From the NCBI GenBank assembly GCA_023091665.1, contig JALJCQ010000017.1, positions 2,542,001-2,606,000 of the forward strand: DNA of 64,000 nucleotides. The letters are read 5' to 3'. The translations under genes and the position numbers were made by a program. Source of the stretch: Pythium myriotylum. Lineage: Eukaryota > Oomycota > Peronosporomycetes > Pythiales > Pythiaceae. The notes below the pieces were generated by a model that made no database searches, was not told the DNA's origin, and worked only from the letters and a program-made list of their open reading frames with translations. Shown here piece by piece: positions 11,850 to 21,848 of this stretch. The number at the start of each line of letters is the position of its first letter. The stretch's first letter is position 1.

Positions 11850-12349
11850 GTTACACGAACACCACTCGTCGTCGCAGTGCTTCTGCTTCTTGCGCTGGCG
11901 CTCTTCTTCCTCGGCTTCCTGTTGTGCGCGCTTCTCGTTCACGACCTTGGACTCGAGAATGGACGTGATCGTCTTGCCCACGATCTTGCGCTGAAAGTCG
12001 CAGTGAAACGACACTCCACCAATCCCGGAGACGATGTGCTTGATGCAGTTGGACTAGACAGCCGATTCGTTGAGCTTCGTGGCGAAGGCGCCATCGACGC
12101 TGACGACGCGCTCGATCGCCTCTTGAAGGTCGTCGCGCAGCTGGTCGAGGGACTCGCCGCGGTCCCGTTCGAGGTAGCCGATGGACTTGGCGAAGTTCGA
12201 TTGGCGCGCGACCTCGGCCTTGAGCATGGCTCCGACTCGACCTGGGCAGCGACGGGGCGGAAAACGGGCTCTTGTCCACTGAGGTCGAGTGTGGCGACAA
12301 TCTTCGTCGACTTGGGCAGCTCGGTCACCTTGACCATGCGGGCATCAAA
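11850..12349 (-). pseudogene. Remnant of an unrecognised protein gene
   Basis: On the minus strand a protein-like reading starts MVKVTELPKSTKIVATLDLSG near 12340. It changes frame near 12230, continues LKAEVARQSNFAKSIGYLERDRG, hits an in-frame TAG after KLNESAV, and ends in a Glu/Arg/Lys-rich tail. The composition is that of a real, partly coiled-coil protein that has decayed. I do not recognise the family. It ends against the hairpin at 12337-12415. Confidence 0.4.
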
Positions 12350-12415
12350 CAGGGGTAGGCAACGAACTAACGGCCACACCCCGAGTTCGTTGCCTACCCC
12401 TGTTTGACGCCCGCA
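12337..12415. repeat. 32-bp-stem hairpin
   Basis: Arms 12337-12368 and 12384-12415 are reverse complements with one mismatch, around a 15-nt loop. The left arm overlaps the start of the gene remnant, so the right arm may be a small inverted duplication of that coding end. Confidence 0.9.
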
Positions 12416-12552
12416 GAACTGGGTATTCACACCCAGTTCTCTTGTTGTGAGCCTACAGTTGGGCCTGCTACAAGGAGGCCTTGACTGTCGGGGCTCAGGC
12501 GGTAGCCAGCCGTGCTGATAACATGAAGTATTCGGCCCGTCGGGCAGGAGGC

Positions 12553-12807
12553 AAAATGCCGAATGAGAATGTATTTGTGTTGTTTCCTTGGTAGTAGTAT
12601 CCAAACAGACAGTGGTGAACTGTATTGGGGTCCCTGTAACCGCGTCCTCCATATTGTTGGTGGTCTTGAGATTGAAGTTTGGCTTCAATTTGGCCGTACG
12701 GAATGTTCTCATTCTCGCGGTTACTAGGACCCCAATACAGTTCACCACTGTCTGTTTGGATACTACTACGAAGGAAACAACACAAATACAATCTGATTCG
12801 GCTTTTT
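12553..12807. mobile_element. Foldback/MITE-like element with about 92-bp inverted arms
   Basis: Arms 12553-12644 and 12716-12807 are near-perfect reverse complements (shared core CAATACAGTTCACCACTG) around a 71-nt loop. No coding capacity fits. A target duplication was not identified. Confidence 0.7.
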
Positions 12808-12810
12808 AAC

Positions 12811-13143
12811 GAATGAATTTTTTGAGACTTGTTGGGGAATATACCAAGTCGACGCCACGAGCATCAGCGTTGACCAAGAGTAAGAGAGCATGCAACCGTA
12901 CAAAGGGGACCCAGGCGAATCCCGATCTGCGCGGCGATCATACTCGTGTCAATGCGTCAATGGCAACGGCGAGTTGCAATAGCGCGCCCCTTGCAGTACT
13001 TCAACGACAAATTCGAGTTGATGTTTGACGAACGTGCTAGAATTGGCGAATCGACGGGGATTCCCCAACCTACGATCTCATGCACGAGCGTCAACAACAT
13101 CGACTTGGTATATTCCCCCAACAAGTCTCAAAAAATTATTCAC
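12811..13143. mobile_element. Second MITE-like element, abutting the first
   Basis: Terminal inverted repeats of about 43 bp lie at 12811-12853 and 13100-13143, sharing TTTTTTGAGACTTGTTGG with a one-base gap. The interior has no recognisable protein. It starts within 4 bases of the preceding element's end. Confidence 0.65.
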
Positions 13144-13227
13144 TGGACAAAATCAACGAATGCTGGCCAATCAAAACCTCCCAAAACGGGTTGGGCGAAT
13201 TCCGTCTCCTCCCAATCTGCCAAAGTC

Positions 13228-13263
13228 TTCGCTTCGCTTCGAGAATTCGCTTCGCTTCGAGAA
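13228..13263. repeat. 18-bp tandem duplication
   Basis: The unit TTCGCTTCGCTTCGAGAA occurs twice head to tail (13228-13245 and 13246-13263). Confidence 0.9.
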
Positions 13264-13429
13264 CTCAGCAGCCAACGCGAACAGTTGGCATCACTTGCAC
13301 AGTTTGCAATTTCTGACAGTTTTCGCCTTCCTTTCCTCCTTCACTGTTGAGTGATAAGCTGAGCACCCCAGCCATAGCATTCTCCATAAGCTGCGTTCCC
13401 CCCGCCACTCAGACCTGCACAGAAGAACA

Positions 13430-13675
13430 GCAGCAGATGCGACTCGTCTATGCACAAGTGGACACGAAGCCGATGAGATGGGCAACATGCAACTAATGCC
13501 ATTTCGTTTCGTTTTGAAGTGAAGTCTATTGAGATCAACTGTATGATTCCTAATAGCTACAACGAATATCACCTCTCCGGGATTTGCGGAAGCGCCCGGT
13601 GTCCGGCGTTTCGTTCCATCAACATCAACACCACCACCACCAAGCAGTTGGAAGACCACGTTCCCATGTTTTCGT
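13430..13675 (-). repeat. LINE-type 3' end and repeat shared with 32280-32480
   Basis: GAAGTCTATTGAGATCAACT (13520-13539) is the reverse complement of the LINE 3' signature TCAATAGACTTC found at 51810 and 54350. The flanking sequence (GGGCAACATG and the CCACCACC/AAGCAGTTGG region) recurs inverted at 32280-32480. Both copies lie on the downstream side of a GH7 coding end. Confidence 0.55.
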
Positions 13676-13898
13676 TACATTCAAGACGGTATGTATTCAA
13701 GCGATCGAATCGAACACCAGGGCTAATGCCCTCATACAACGTCACAGTGTTCGAGCAAACACTACAGCGCCACTACACTACTCAGCCCTCAAGTCTTAGA
13801 GAGTCCTTGAACGACGACACTTGCGTACTTGGTAGATGTTTTCCTCGTCCAAGCGAACGAAGCGTTGTCGGTCACCTCGTCTGCTCCGAGCAAAGGAA

Positions 13899-15299
13899 TT
13901 ACTTGGTCGTGGAGCCGATGTCGCCGATGCGGATGTTGCTGTACTTGACCGTAGCGCCCGGCACCGCCGCCTCCACGTCCTTGGGTACACCGCTCGTCGT
14001 CGCGCACGTGCCGCGAGCCACACCCGGAAGCGACGGGCTCTTGTTCAACGGGTACGACGAGTCGAGCCAGAGGCAGTTGGCCGCGTGGTCGGTCCAGAGA
14101 CTGAGCGTGAGCACGACGCCCTTCTTGAGCGCGTTGCCAAGGGCCGTGAGACCGCCCTTGGTGGCGTGGTCGTTGGTGTCGCCGAAGAGCGTCTTGGCCT
14201 GCGTGCAGACCTTGTCGGTGATGGAGTTGACGGCGTCGATGCCCTTCCAGTTGGCGTTGGGCGTCTGGATGATCTTGCCGTTCTGCTTGTAGAAGCGCTT
14301 GATCTCGACGAGGTTGCCGTTGGCCGTCTTGTCGCTCGTGATGAACTGCGTGACGACCGTGAAGGGCTTGGTCGAGTCGAGCGTGAAGGACGAGCCCGGG
14401 CCGAAGAACGTCTTGTTGCCCATGCGGTAGGGGTTCCAGTCGCAGCCGTCCTTGTCGCAGACGCCCTTGAAGCGGTTGCCCGAGGCGTCGTCGCCGCACT
14501 GCGTCGGACTCGTGCAGCGCGTCTGGCCCGACACCGTGCACGGGTGCGACGTGAATGCGTTCGAGATCGAGTTGGACTCCCAGATGTCCATCTCGGGACA
14601 GCACGAGCCGTACTGGCCCGTACCGGCGTTCGGGTCGGTCGGCGACGGCGTCCAGTTGTTCACGTTGGCCTCGCCGTTGATGAACTTGATGTCGTGCGGG
14701 CACTGCGCATCACAGTAGCCCGTGCCGTAGGCCGCGCCGGCCTTGTTGGTCGGGTACTTGGACTTGCCACCGTCCGCGTCCATCTGCACGAAGTAGAGCG
14801 CGCCGTTGAGACCGCACGGCAGCTGCGACACATCGACGTCGAAGGCGAACTCCTGGTTGAGCAGGTTGAAGAGCTTGTAGGTGTTGTCGTCCTTCAAGAG
14901 GTAGATGCGGGAGCCGACGTTGGTCGAGTAGGGTCCCTTGGTGACGAGCTTGAGCGCGACCTCCTGGTTGCTGGTGGTGATGCCGTAGGTGCCCTGGTAG
15001 TCGGCGCCGTCGATGGCACAGTTCTTGGCACAGGTGGCCGGGTCCGGGCAGAGCGTCGTGTCCCACTTGTTGCCGGTGTAGCAGTTGGTGGATCCGCCGA
15101 CGTTGTGGGTCCAGCGCCAGTTGGAGTCGAGCACGATCTTGGTGGCCTCGGTCTTGCATCCGCCGGAGGTGGTGCAGGTTTGGGACGGGAGCGCCGGGTG
15201 GACTTCGGCCTGGTTGGTGCCGACTTGTTGGGCGTTGGCGAGCGCGAGGAGCGAGGTGGCGAGCACCGCGGCGGGGGTCGCGGCTTGGACGATCTTCAT
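13899..15299 (-). CDS. Secreted GH7 cellulase (cellobiohydrolase type), copy A
   Basis: The 466-residue product should hydrolyse beta-1,4-glucan outside the cell. A signal peptide (residues 1-23, ALANA before QQVG) leads straight into the GH7 catalytic domain. The active-site motif EMDIWES at 236-242 gives the nucleophile Glu236, the assisting Asp238 and the acid/base Glu241. The many Cys fit the usual disulphide pattern. There is no linker or CBM1 tail, so it is shorter than fungal two-domain CBH1. Cellobiohydrolase versus endoglucanase cannot be settled without aligning the tunnel loops. There is no intron. The protein appears identical to copy B and differs from copy C at residue 123. A core promoter motif lies at 15345-15363. 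Confidence 0.95.
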   Translation of the reverse strand: MKIVQAATPAAVLATSLLALANAQQVGTNQAEVHPALPSQTCTTSGGCKTEATKIVLDSNWRWTHNVGGSTNCYTGNKWDTTLCPDPATCAKNCAIDGADYQGTYGITTSNQEVALKLVTKGPYSTNVGSRIYLLKDDNTYKLFNLLNQEFAFDVDVSQLPCGLNGALYFVQMDADGGKSKYPTNKAGAAYGTGYCDAQCPHDIKFINGEANVNNWTPSPTDPNAGTGQYGSCCPEMDIWESNSISNAFTSHPCTVSGQTRCTSPTQCGDDASGNRFKGVCDKDGCDWNPYRMGNKTFFGPGSSFTLDSTKPFTVVTQFITSDKTANGNLVEIKRFYKQNGKIIQTPNANWKGIDAVNSITDKVCTQAKTLFGDTNDHATKGGLTALGNALKKGVVLTLSLWTDHAANCLWLDSSYPLNKSPSLPGVARGTCATTSGVPKDVEAAVPGATVKYSNIRIGDIGSTTK

Positions 15300-15344
15300 G
15301 GTGCTGGTGTTGGTGTTGGACTAGGCGGGGCTTGTTCTCGGCGG

Positions 15345-15363
15345 GGGAAGTTGGAGAATGAGA
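15345..15363 (-). promoter_or_regulatory. Oomycete Inr+FPR core promoter of GH7-A
   Basis: On the minus strand TCTCATTCTCCAACTTCCC matches the oomycete core promoter consensus at most positions. It lies about 46-64 nt before the start codon, giving a short 5' UTR. Confidence 0.65.
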
Positions 15364-16107
15364 ATGCGATCGCGAGTGGGAATGGGACTGGTGGACGGTT
15401 GCGAGTGCTTGGGAGTGCTGCGGTGCGGACTGTTTCCCCAACGGGAGAGTCGTCCCTGTACGGTTCCAATGGAGTTGATGGTGCACAACTCTTCTTTAGG
15501 ATTAGTCGGAAGAGATGAGCCAGCCCCTGCAGGCAAAAATTTATGCTTCTGTACCCGGGGAAGTTTTTGAGTCGTAGTACCTGCTTACCTCTTCTCGAAT
15601 CTCGCCGGAAAAAAAAATCTAGTTGCAGAAGTGGATGTACGATTGTGGCTTGTATTGTACAGTGTAACTTGTAACTTGTAAACCCATCAGGGAGACGCGG
15701 GGCCCATCCCAGACTGTTGGTGAAGAGGGTGAAACGCAATCGTTCTGTCGTATGAAGACCATCAACCAACGAGTGCAGACGCGAACAAGAGACGGGTCAT
15801 ATGCTGTGCATTTTTCTCTGGGTTTCTCGAGTCTGCCCTCCCATCGGTTCCGAGCCCGAGCTCAATCATCGTCCTCTCAATCTACAAGTCTCGAGTGGAA
15901 GATCTTGTTCCTCAAAGGAGGGCATTCGATGAAGCAGTTGAAGGGAGATGGGCACATGGAGAAGATCCAGTTGAGTCGGGCTCTCTGTGGCAGTGTCATC
16001 CGTGCTCTGGCCTTGTCTAGTACACGGTGAGCAGTCTATCAGCACGAATCCAGCTATCGCCTTCTGGCAGATCTTCCTGTACCGCACGTGATAGAAAATT
16101 TACGCCA

Positions 16108-17793
16108 ACGCAAGGTCATCGATTCAATCCAGGGTATCCATGCTCTTCGTTTCGAGCATGGATGGGGATGATTGTTGAGTACACGCCGAGCACGACAGAG
16201 AAGATCAGTGCAAGGTCGGACATTTCCATCACGTCCATCAACACGATCTTTGTAAACACGGACAGCGGTGATTGCTTCTGACCAGGCCTCTGTGAAAATG
16301 GATAGGTTGCGCTGCTGAGGGCTGAGTGCGATTTCGAATCATCCTCGGATTCTTGATGTGAAGACTTTATTAAAGAAGAACCATGAATATTGATCATTGC
16401 AGCTGGAGGCGAGGAGGTCCGCCCGCTGGCGTCGGAAGTAGTGGGCATTGTCGCTGACTGCTCTCCGGTTCCCAGTGTGGACTTTCGCGAGGTTGGGCGC
16501 TGTCAACCAGCTAACGACCTCCCTGCTCCGTGTACGACAATAAAGGGTCCATACTGCGTGTAGTTCAAACTGCGTCGCTCTCGATTTCCACGAGCAAGAG
16601 CCGCGATGATCGATCGTACAAAATGAGTTTAGCGATGCCCCAATGACAACGATACGGAAGACACAGAAACAGGGGTGCCTTTGTATTGCAATCGGGTGTT
16701 GGATCTTTGCTCGACTGTTATGATCCACTGTACAGTATGATACTTCTTCTATTAGTGCGTGTGCCGGTGCTTCACATCCCTTGATGGCAGATCGACTCTT
16801 CTTCGCGTGGTCGGTCCATGAGACGCATTGGCTTTTCGTGAGAGCATCCGATGCACCCAATCACCAACTGCAAGTACCACTGTGTCACACATCGCTGGCA
16901 AATCCTCGAAACTGAGAAACGGCCGCGCAGACTTTCTCCACTGACAGCCGTCTCTTTCCCATGACCCAGTCAAGAGCGATCGCTCTCGCCTTCGACAGAA
17001 CGCAGGCACTGCGTGTGTACTCTTTCACCGTGGACACGCCCCCACAACTCCGATGCCGCAAACAAACCGAAGAGGAGTATTGTTGACTGTACACTGTGTC
17101 CAGAGTCCGATCGCCACTGGAATCCAACTCCAAACGGAGGTCGACCACGCGCGTCTAGATGTGTCAAAACCATACTGTACTGTCCGGACGTTGCTTGTCG
17201 CGCGTGCTCGGTTCTGCTTGCCGCCGCCTATCGGATCGGATCACGTGAGTTGTGAGTTTCCGTCTCGTCCGACCGATGGAATCAACAGCTCCGATCGCGT
17301 GATGTTGAAGTCGTCTTCGATTGGACGACTCCACATCTTGAGCACGACTGGTCCATCCTCTCTAGCTGGTGACAGATCCCACCCAGCCAGCAGTAATCCC
17401 AGCAGTCGACCTGAGGCGACCCGACCGACTGGATGGAACGACGCTCAGACTTCTAAACACGAGCGAAGCCGTCCTCTATTGGATATATTCCCGACACACG
17501 ATACACACCGAGAGCACGATCGTTTCGATCCATTCGGTATCCTTGCCGACGAGCTCGGCAGCCAAATTTTCTGCAGACAGCTGCTGAGGTCAGCGAGCAG
17601 GACGGAGCCGGTGCAGCTTTCATGGGAGGTCAACGGTCTCGACGGCCCCATCCGGAGGACAATCGTGAGGCGGGGGACAGCCGAGTCTGCAGTACTCACG
17701 CTCCGTAATGGTGTGCTGCTAGGGTCTCCAGTCGAGGGCTCACCACATCCTAGTACAGTAGGCTCATCTTGAGGAGAGCCTACGCCGAGACTT
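16108..17793. other. Intergenic region between GH7-A and GH5-1
   Basis: No gene is called. A minus-strand open frame ending at 16116 contains a hydrophobic stretch (ALIFSVVLGVYSTIIP). The stretch 16190-16280 has a diverged inverted counterpart upstream of GH7-C (about 25435-25560), so the ancestral GH7 duplication reached this far. A 239-codon frame at 17053-17772 has no recognisable domain. Confidence 0.45.
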
Positions 17794-17812
17794 TCTCACT
17801 TTTCAATTTGCC
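17794..17812 (+). promoter_or_regulatory. Oomycete Inr+FPR core promoter of GH5-1
   Basis: TCTCACTTTTCAATTTGCC matches 17 of 19 positions of the Inr+FPR consensus and ends 31 nt before the start codon at 17844. It also argues against the upstream in-frame Met at 17769, which would lie before the transcription start. Confidence 0.75.
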
Positions 17813-17843
17813 TTCCGCTCATCGGGCCCAAGTCAAGCCCACG

Positions 17844-19112
17844 ATGAAGCTCCTCGCGCTCCAGATCGTCGCGACGGTCGTGGCTCTCTCCGGCTCCGTG
17901 CTCCAGGCGTCCGCCAACTCGCACCCGTACTCGCTCCCGGCGTCGTTCCCCGCCGGCCCTGCCGCCCAGCAAGACCCACTCGTGGACGCCAAGTTCAGCG
18001 TGAACGCGGTCGTCCAGCCTCAGGCGACGCCGGTCTTCCAGGCCAAGCTCAACGGCATCTACATGAACGGCCAGCCGTTCACCTTTAAGGGCGCCAACTA
18101 CTTTGGCATGGAAGGAGGAATCCTCGTGCCGCACGGACTGTGGGGAGGCAGCCAGTCGACCACGATCTCCAAGGTCGCCGCGTTTCTCAAGAGCAACAAT
18201 TTCAACTCGATCCGTCTTCCGTTTGCCGTGGACGCCGTGCTCCAGAACCCGTCGATCGACAAGACTATGGTCACCAACGAGACGCCGCTCTTGAACACGT
18301 TCAACGGCAAGACGCTCACGTACCTGGACGTCATGGACTACACGATCAAGACGTTCGCCGACAACAAGCTCGTCGTGCTGTTGGACGCACACGTCCTGAA
18401 CCACGCGGGTGGCGGCATCACGGAGCTCTGGTACACGTCGGACAGCGACAAGAACAACTTCGAGAACGCGTGGAAGATCCTCGCGGCGCGGTACAAGGAC
18501 ACGTGGAACGTGATTGGCGCGGACCTGAAGAACGAGCCGCACGGCGCGGCGTCGTGGGGCAGCAACAACGCCGCCAACGACTTCCGTCTCGCGAGTCTGC
18601 AGTGGGCCACAAGCATCCTCAAGATCGTGCCGCGTTGGCTCATCTTTGTGGAGGGCCAGTCGCAGTCGAGCCGAGACCAGGCCGCGTACCCGTGCTTCTG
18701 GGGCGAGAACCTCATGGACTTGCAGCGTGCCAATCTCACGCTGCCGGTGGCCGAGCGTCTCGTCTACAGTCCTCATGCGTATAGCTCGGACGTGGCATAC
18801 CAGCCGTACTTCTCCAACTCGACGTACCCGGCGAACATGCCTGCGATCTGGGACCTTCACTTTGGTTTCGTGCAGGGCAAGTACGGTCCGTTGGTCGTGG
18901 GCGAGTGGGGCGGCAAGTACCGTTCGGACTCGGACAAGAAGTGGCAGGACAAGTTCGCGTCGTACCTGAAGCAGAAGTCGATCGGGTTCTTCTACTGGAG
19001 CCTCAACCCGAACTCAGGCGACACGGAGGGTCTGCTGGACACGGACTGGAACACGCCGCGCAGCGACAAGTTGGCGATGCTGTCGATTTTCAGCGGCACG
19101 CCGATCCCCTAA
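17844..19112 (+). CDS. Secreted GH5 endoglucanase-like cellulase, copy 1
   Basis: The start at 17844 is preferred over the in-frame Met at 17769 because it opens a signal peptide (MKLLALQIVATVVALSG, cleavage near residue 25) and lies just after the core promoter. The 422-residue protein has GH5 landmarks: GANYFGMEGG with HGLWGG near 84-102, the acid/base Glu231 in DLKNEPHG, LVYSPHAY with the active-site His near 311, and the nucleophile Glu354 in VVGEWGG. These blocks resemble bacterial-type GH5 endo-beta-1,4-glucanases. The exact substrate (cellulose or another beta-glucan) is inferred. No intron and no extra domain are seen. Confidence 0.92.
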   Translation: MKLLALQIVATVVALSGSVLQASANSHPYSLPASFPAGPAAQQDPLVDAKFSVNAVVQPQATPVFQAKLNGIYMNGQPFTFKGANYFGMEGGILVPHGLWGGSQSTTISKVAAFLKSNNFNSIRLPFAVDAVLQNPSIDKTMVTNETPLLNTFNGKTLTYLDVMDYTIKTFADNKLVVLLDAHVLNHAGGGITELWYTSDSDKNNFENAWKILAARYKDTWNVIGADLKNEPHGAASWGSNNAANDFRLASLQWATSILKIVPRWLIFVEGQSQSSRDQAAYPCFWGENLMDLQRANLTLPVAERLVYSPHAYSSDVAYQPYFSNSTYPANMPAIWDLHFGFVQGKYGPLVVGEWGGKYRSDSDKKWQDKFASYLKQKSIGFFYWSLNPNSGDTEGLLDTDWNTPRSDKLAMLSIFSGTPIP

Positions 19113-19386
19113 GGAGGGTTCGCAATGTTGTGTAGGTCGGCTGAGAAGTGACGTGGCATAATGGTTTGCAGTGTGAACGAATCTATGCTTGAGTGTTTAA
19201 AATTACACTTCGCTTCAGAGTTGGCATGTGTGCTGTGACTGGGGGCCGATGAGTCGAGGATTGGGATAGTGTTTGCAGTCGTTAGTATGGTGGCGTTGCA
19301 AATGTTCCCAAACATTAGTGTACAGGAAGGGTGGCAGTGATCCATGGCACCACGTAAAAAAATTTACTTGGTGCCATCGATTACTG

Positions 19387-19435
19387 CATGTGGTATGAAG
19401 GTGTACTATCAAATAGTACACCTTCATACCACATG
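19387..19435. repeat. Perfect 23-bp hairpin
   Basis: Arms 19387-19409 and 19413-19435 are exact reverse complements around a CAA loop, about 275 bp after the GH5-1 stop. A smaller hairpin (CTCTGGATAT TT ATATCCAGAG, 19455-19476) follows. Part of that second motif recurs inverted at 21511-21529. Confidence 0.9.
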
Positions 19436-19479
19436 TACGTACTGAAACGAAGTTCTCTGGATATTTATATCCAGAGTAT

Positions 19480-19888
19480 AGGTGGGATCCTACTCGGGTC
19501 CACTTACTTCTATGAATACATTATTATTCGTAAAAGATAGTATCATATACTGACATTAGCCTATTTGACGTTATAAAGAACTCTTATAGCCGATATACTC
19601 TAAGAATCTTCAACGTTTTTGGTGGATGTCTTCTCTACCGGCCTGGTGCAACATTCACGCTGGGAAATATGACATGCACATTCGTTCAACAATCTTCGCA
19701 TTTTGGGATTTGCGACTCGATTGGCCTGGTGCCAGTATGGGTGTTCATTTCGCTGTACGGTATGTGAAATCACGAAATCAATAGGCTCCCACTCGTGATC
19801 AAATTGAGCGCTTTGCGCAATTCAAGCTTTTGATTATCATCTCAAGGGGGATATCATCTCCCATTGAGAAGATCTCGACGTGTGATGT
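19480..19888. other. No recognisable gene
   Basis: AT-richer intergenic DNA. I see no coding frame, RNA gene or repeat beyond the hairpins just before it. Confidence 0.4.
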
Positions 19889-20110
19889 TCAATTTCTGGG
19901 CAAAGTCGACTCGTGCTGATGGGTCAAACCGACGACGTTTTGGTGGGTTGAGATGTGCTTTTGATGGGGGACTGGATGCAGCAGCTTCCGTAGCTGATCA
20001 GCCGGAGGCGGCGAGTCTGCATGGCAGATCCTGTCTGTGGGATGACGGACTTGAGTTGTGGCCATCGCATGGGAGGCCATCGTCGTGGCCATAGCGATCA
20101 TCAACTACGA
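19889..20110 (-). pseudogene. LINE RNase H C-terminal remnant
   Basis: The minus-strand reading MASHAMATTQVRHPTDRICHADSP parallels the end of the LINE protein at 51600-51700 (HAMETQTTSHVHHPTGRPCHADLP). It is a short decayed tail of the same family. Confidence 0.55.
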
Positions 20111-20733
20111 TGTGCCCACGGCCATCTGATGACAATGACAAGTTCAACCTCGCGCTGGTAGCTATCAGCTTAGGCGCTAGATACAGTGTCCAGAAGACCT
20201 TGCTCACGTACGCTCACGGACGTCTAACTGCCAGCACATCTTCGATTTCAGCCGCAGTATCAACACGTTCGTCACCACAGACAACAGGATTGCCAGCAGG
20301 AGCTGGTGTTTCGCGGACGCGTGAGCTTCAGCGCGTCGTCGCCTTACGCGCTGCCTGGGTCTTCTGGCGACTGTCTCCGATGTTGATGCACGCAAGCTCC
20401 CTTCAACATGGTCAGTAGCCCAGGCGCTTGCCGCGCGCGCGTGTCGTCGGCGTGGCGCCAGACATTAATGAAGAAGCCCTTGCGCGCCAGCGCGAGCGAG
20501 CGAGCTGTATCTGTCCGAACGCGCGCAGCTACTGCAGCCGAAGGGTGCGAGGTGGTCCGACAATCACTCGCTCATGGCCAGCGGGTTGCTCGCCAACTGT
20601 GCCACGCGCGCGCCGTGCGCCCCAATGCCTCGCCGATGAGCTGCGAGTCGTTCTCCACTTCAACACACCACTTGAAGCACGGGTACGACTCAAGCCAGCT
20701 GTTCGTATTGCCGCGCACGTTCCGTTTCGAAGT

Positions 20734-20990
20734 GAAGTTTGTTGAGATCAATTGTGTGATTTTCAATAGCTACGTGCAATACGTGTAGGACCTACAGGTG
20801 CTCAACGCGGTGGGGAGGAAGTCCACCACGGAAGTAGATCGTTAGTGAGCAGATTGCGAACGTCAGAGTGGCCGTCCCACGAGGTTGGGGTATCGCCGCG
20901 CTCGTCCCCCGGGTTCAGCGTCGGTGCCAGCGCCAACACGCATCCGTATCCTAGTGCAAACACGGCCTCAGCGGCGGTGTCCACGTGCTG
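20734..20990 (-). pseudogene. LINE RNase H tail and 3' end remnant
   Basis: The minus-strand frame at 20802-20984 ends GHSDVRNLLTNDLLPWW, matching the conserved C-terminus of the LINE family (GHSDLRRILATDLRPWW at the split copy). Just downstream on that strand (20734-20772) is a variant of the 3' signature. Confidence 0.65.
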
Positions 20991-21224
20991 GCGGATCGAA
21001 AAGCCCAGTCACAGCGAGTCACACGCACGGGAGCTCACCAAGCTCTTCGGGGTCAAAGAATCGGGCTCTCGTGGTACATCCATGCCAAAGAGTCTGGCTA
21101 CACTTCATCTTTTTATTGAAAAAATGCGTCTACTCTTTTGAATCCGTCTATTTCCGCTGCGTTCCCCTTTACATGATGAGAGCTCAGGGCACAACTTGAT
21201 GTGCATTCTCCCTTCAAGCGGGAG
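20991..21224. other. No recognisable gene
   Basis: Short overlapping frames only, with no domain or repeat that I can name. Confidence 0.3.
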
Positions 21225-21405
21225 TCAAAGCCGAAATGGAGAAAGGAGAATGGAGATCATGCAATAGTGGCAAGAAATCTGTGACCTAATCTGCTTCCAT
21301 TTTTTGCAGGTCACATCTTTTCTCCACACCCAGGTCACGTGACCGAACGACAAGACCCGACCTGGTCCTGACCCGGATCGGACCCTCCCATTTCCAATAT
21401 CCAGA
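21225..21405. repeat. Dispersed repeat with CACGTGACC core, copy 1
   Basis: This stretch recurs inverted at 29735-29910 and more weakly at 31320-31435. The shared blocks include AGGTCACGTGACCGAACG and CCTGGTCCTGACCCGGATCG. It has no coding capacity; the family is unknown to me. Confidence 0.7.
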
Positions 21406-21848
21406 GCTTCCCGTGCGAATGCGCGGCATTGTAAGCTAATACTAATGCCGTGCGTTGACCGGATATTCCCACTCAAAGCAATTGAATGTGGCTCTGGACT
21501 CTGCACTCTTGATATAAATATCCAGAGAAGATTTCACGCTTAAGGGCTCGTTTGGGTGATGCTATGTGATGTATACTGCTACACCGTGAAGATGCCCACG
21601 TGCCGATAAAATGCCGATCTACTCAGATACTGAGACAATACTCACACCAAAGGAGGTCTAAGAAAATCTACTGCCCTGTACCCCAAACGTCTAGCACTAG
21701 TATATGAACCCTACAAGCGTTCAACCCTACTCCGACATTGGCATCCTTACCATATTGGTAAAGTCGGGGTTTCCTGTTTGGTAAAAATCCACGATACTCG
21801 CTCTCACTCCATGATGTAGTCCAACATTCACCTCGGGAGATGTGTTTT
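21406..21848. other. No recognisable gene
   Basis: Intergenic DNA next to the left edge of the GH7-B arm. It contains one arm of a 19-bp inverted pair (21511-21529, partner 19453-19471); otherwise I see nothing. Confidence 0.35.

Larger units (their letters stand above)
13677..16107. repeat. Segmental duplication, copy A
   Basis: This 2.43-kb block is nearly identical to 22102-24527 in the same orientation. It runs from ACATTCAAGACGG downstream of GH7-A to ATTTACGCCAA upstream of it. The main difference seen is a 6-bp GAGAAT duplication just before the gene in copy A. Sequence outside both ends is unrelated between the copies. Confidence 0.9.

Noticed and set aside
14710..15486. Long His/Gln/Arg-rich frames on the coding strand of every GH7 gene
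   Set aside because: They are the +1 reading of the GH7 codons and repeat identically in each copy; composition is not protein-like.
13836..15518. 560-codon open frame antisense to GH7-A, with equivalents of 427-558 codons opposite B, C, D and E
   Set aside because: GH7 genes use almost only C- or G-ending codons, which removes stops from the opposite strand. The translated product is Val/Arg/Asp-rich and low in complexity, as expected for a shadow.
17769..17843. N-terminal extension of GH5-1 from an upstream Met
   Set aside because: It lies before or across the core promoter motif and would bury the signal peptide.
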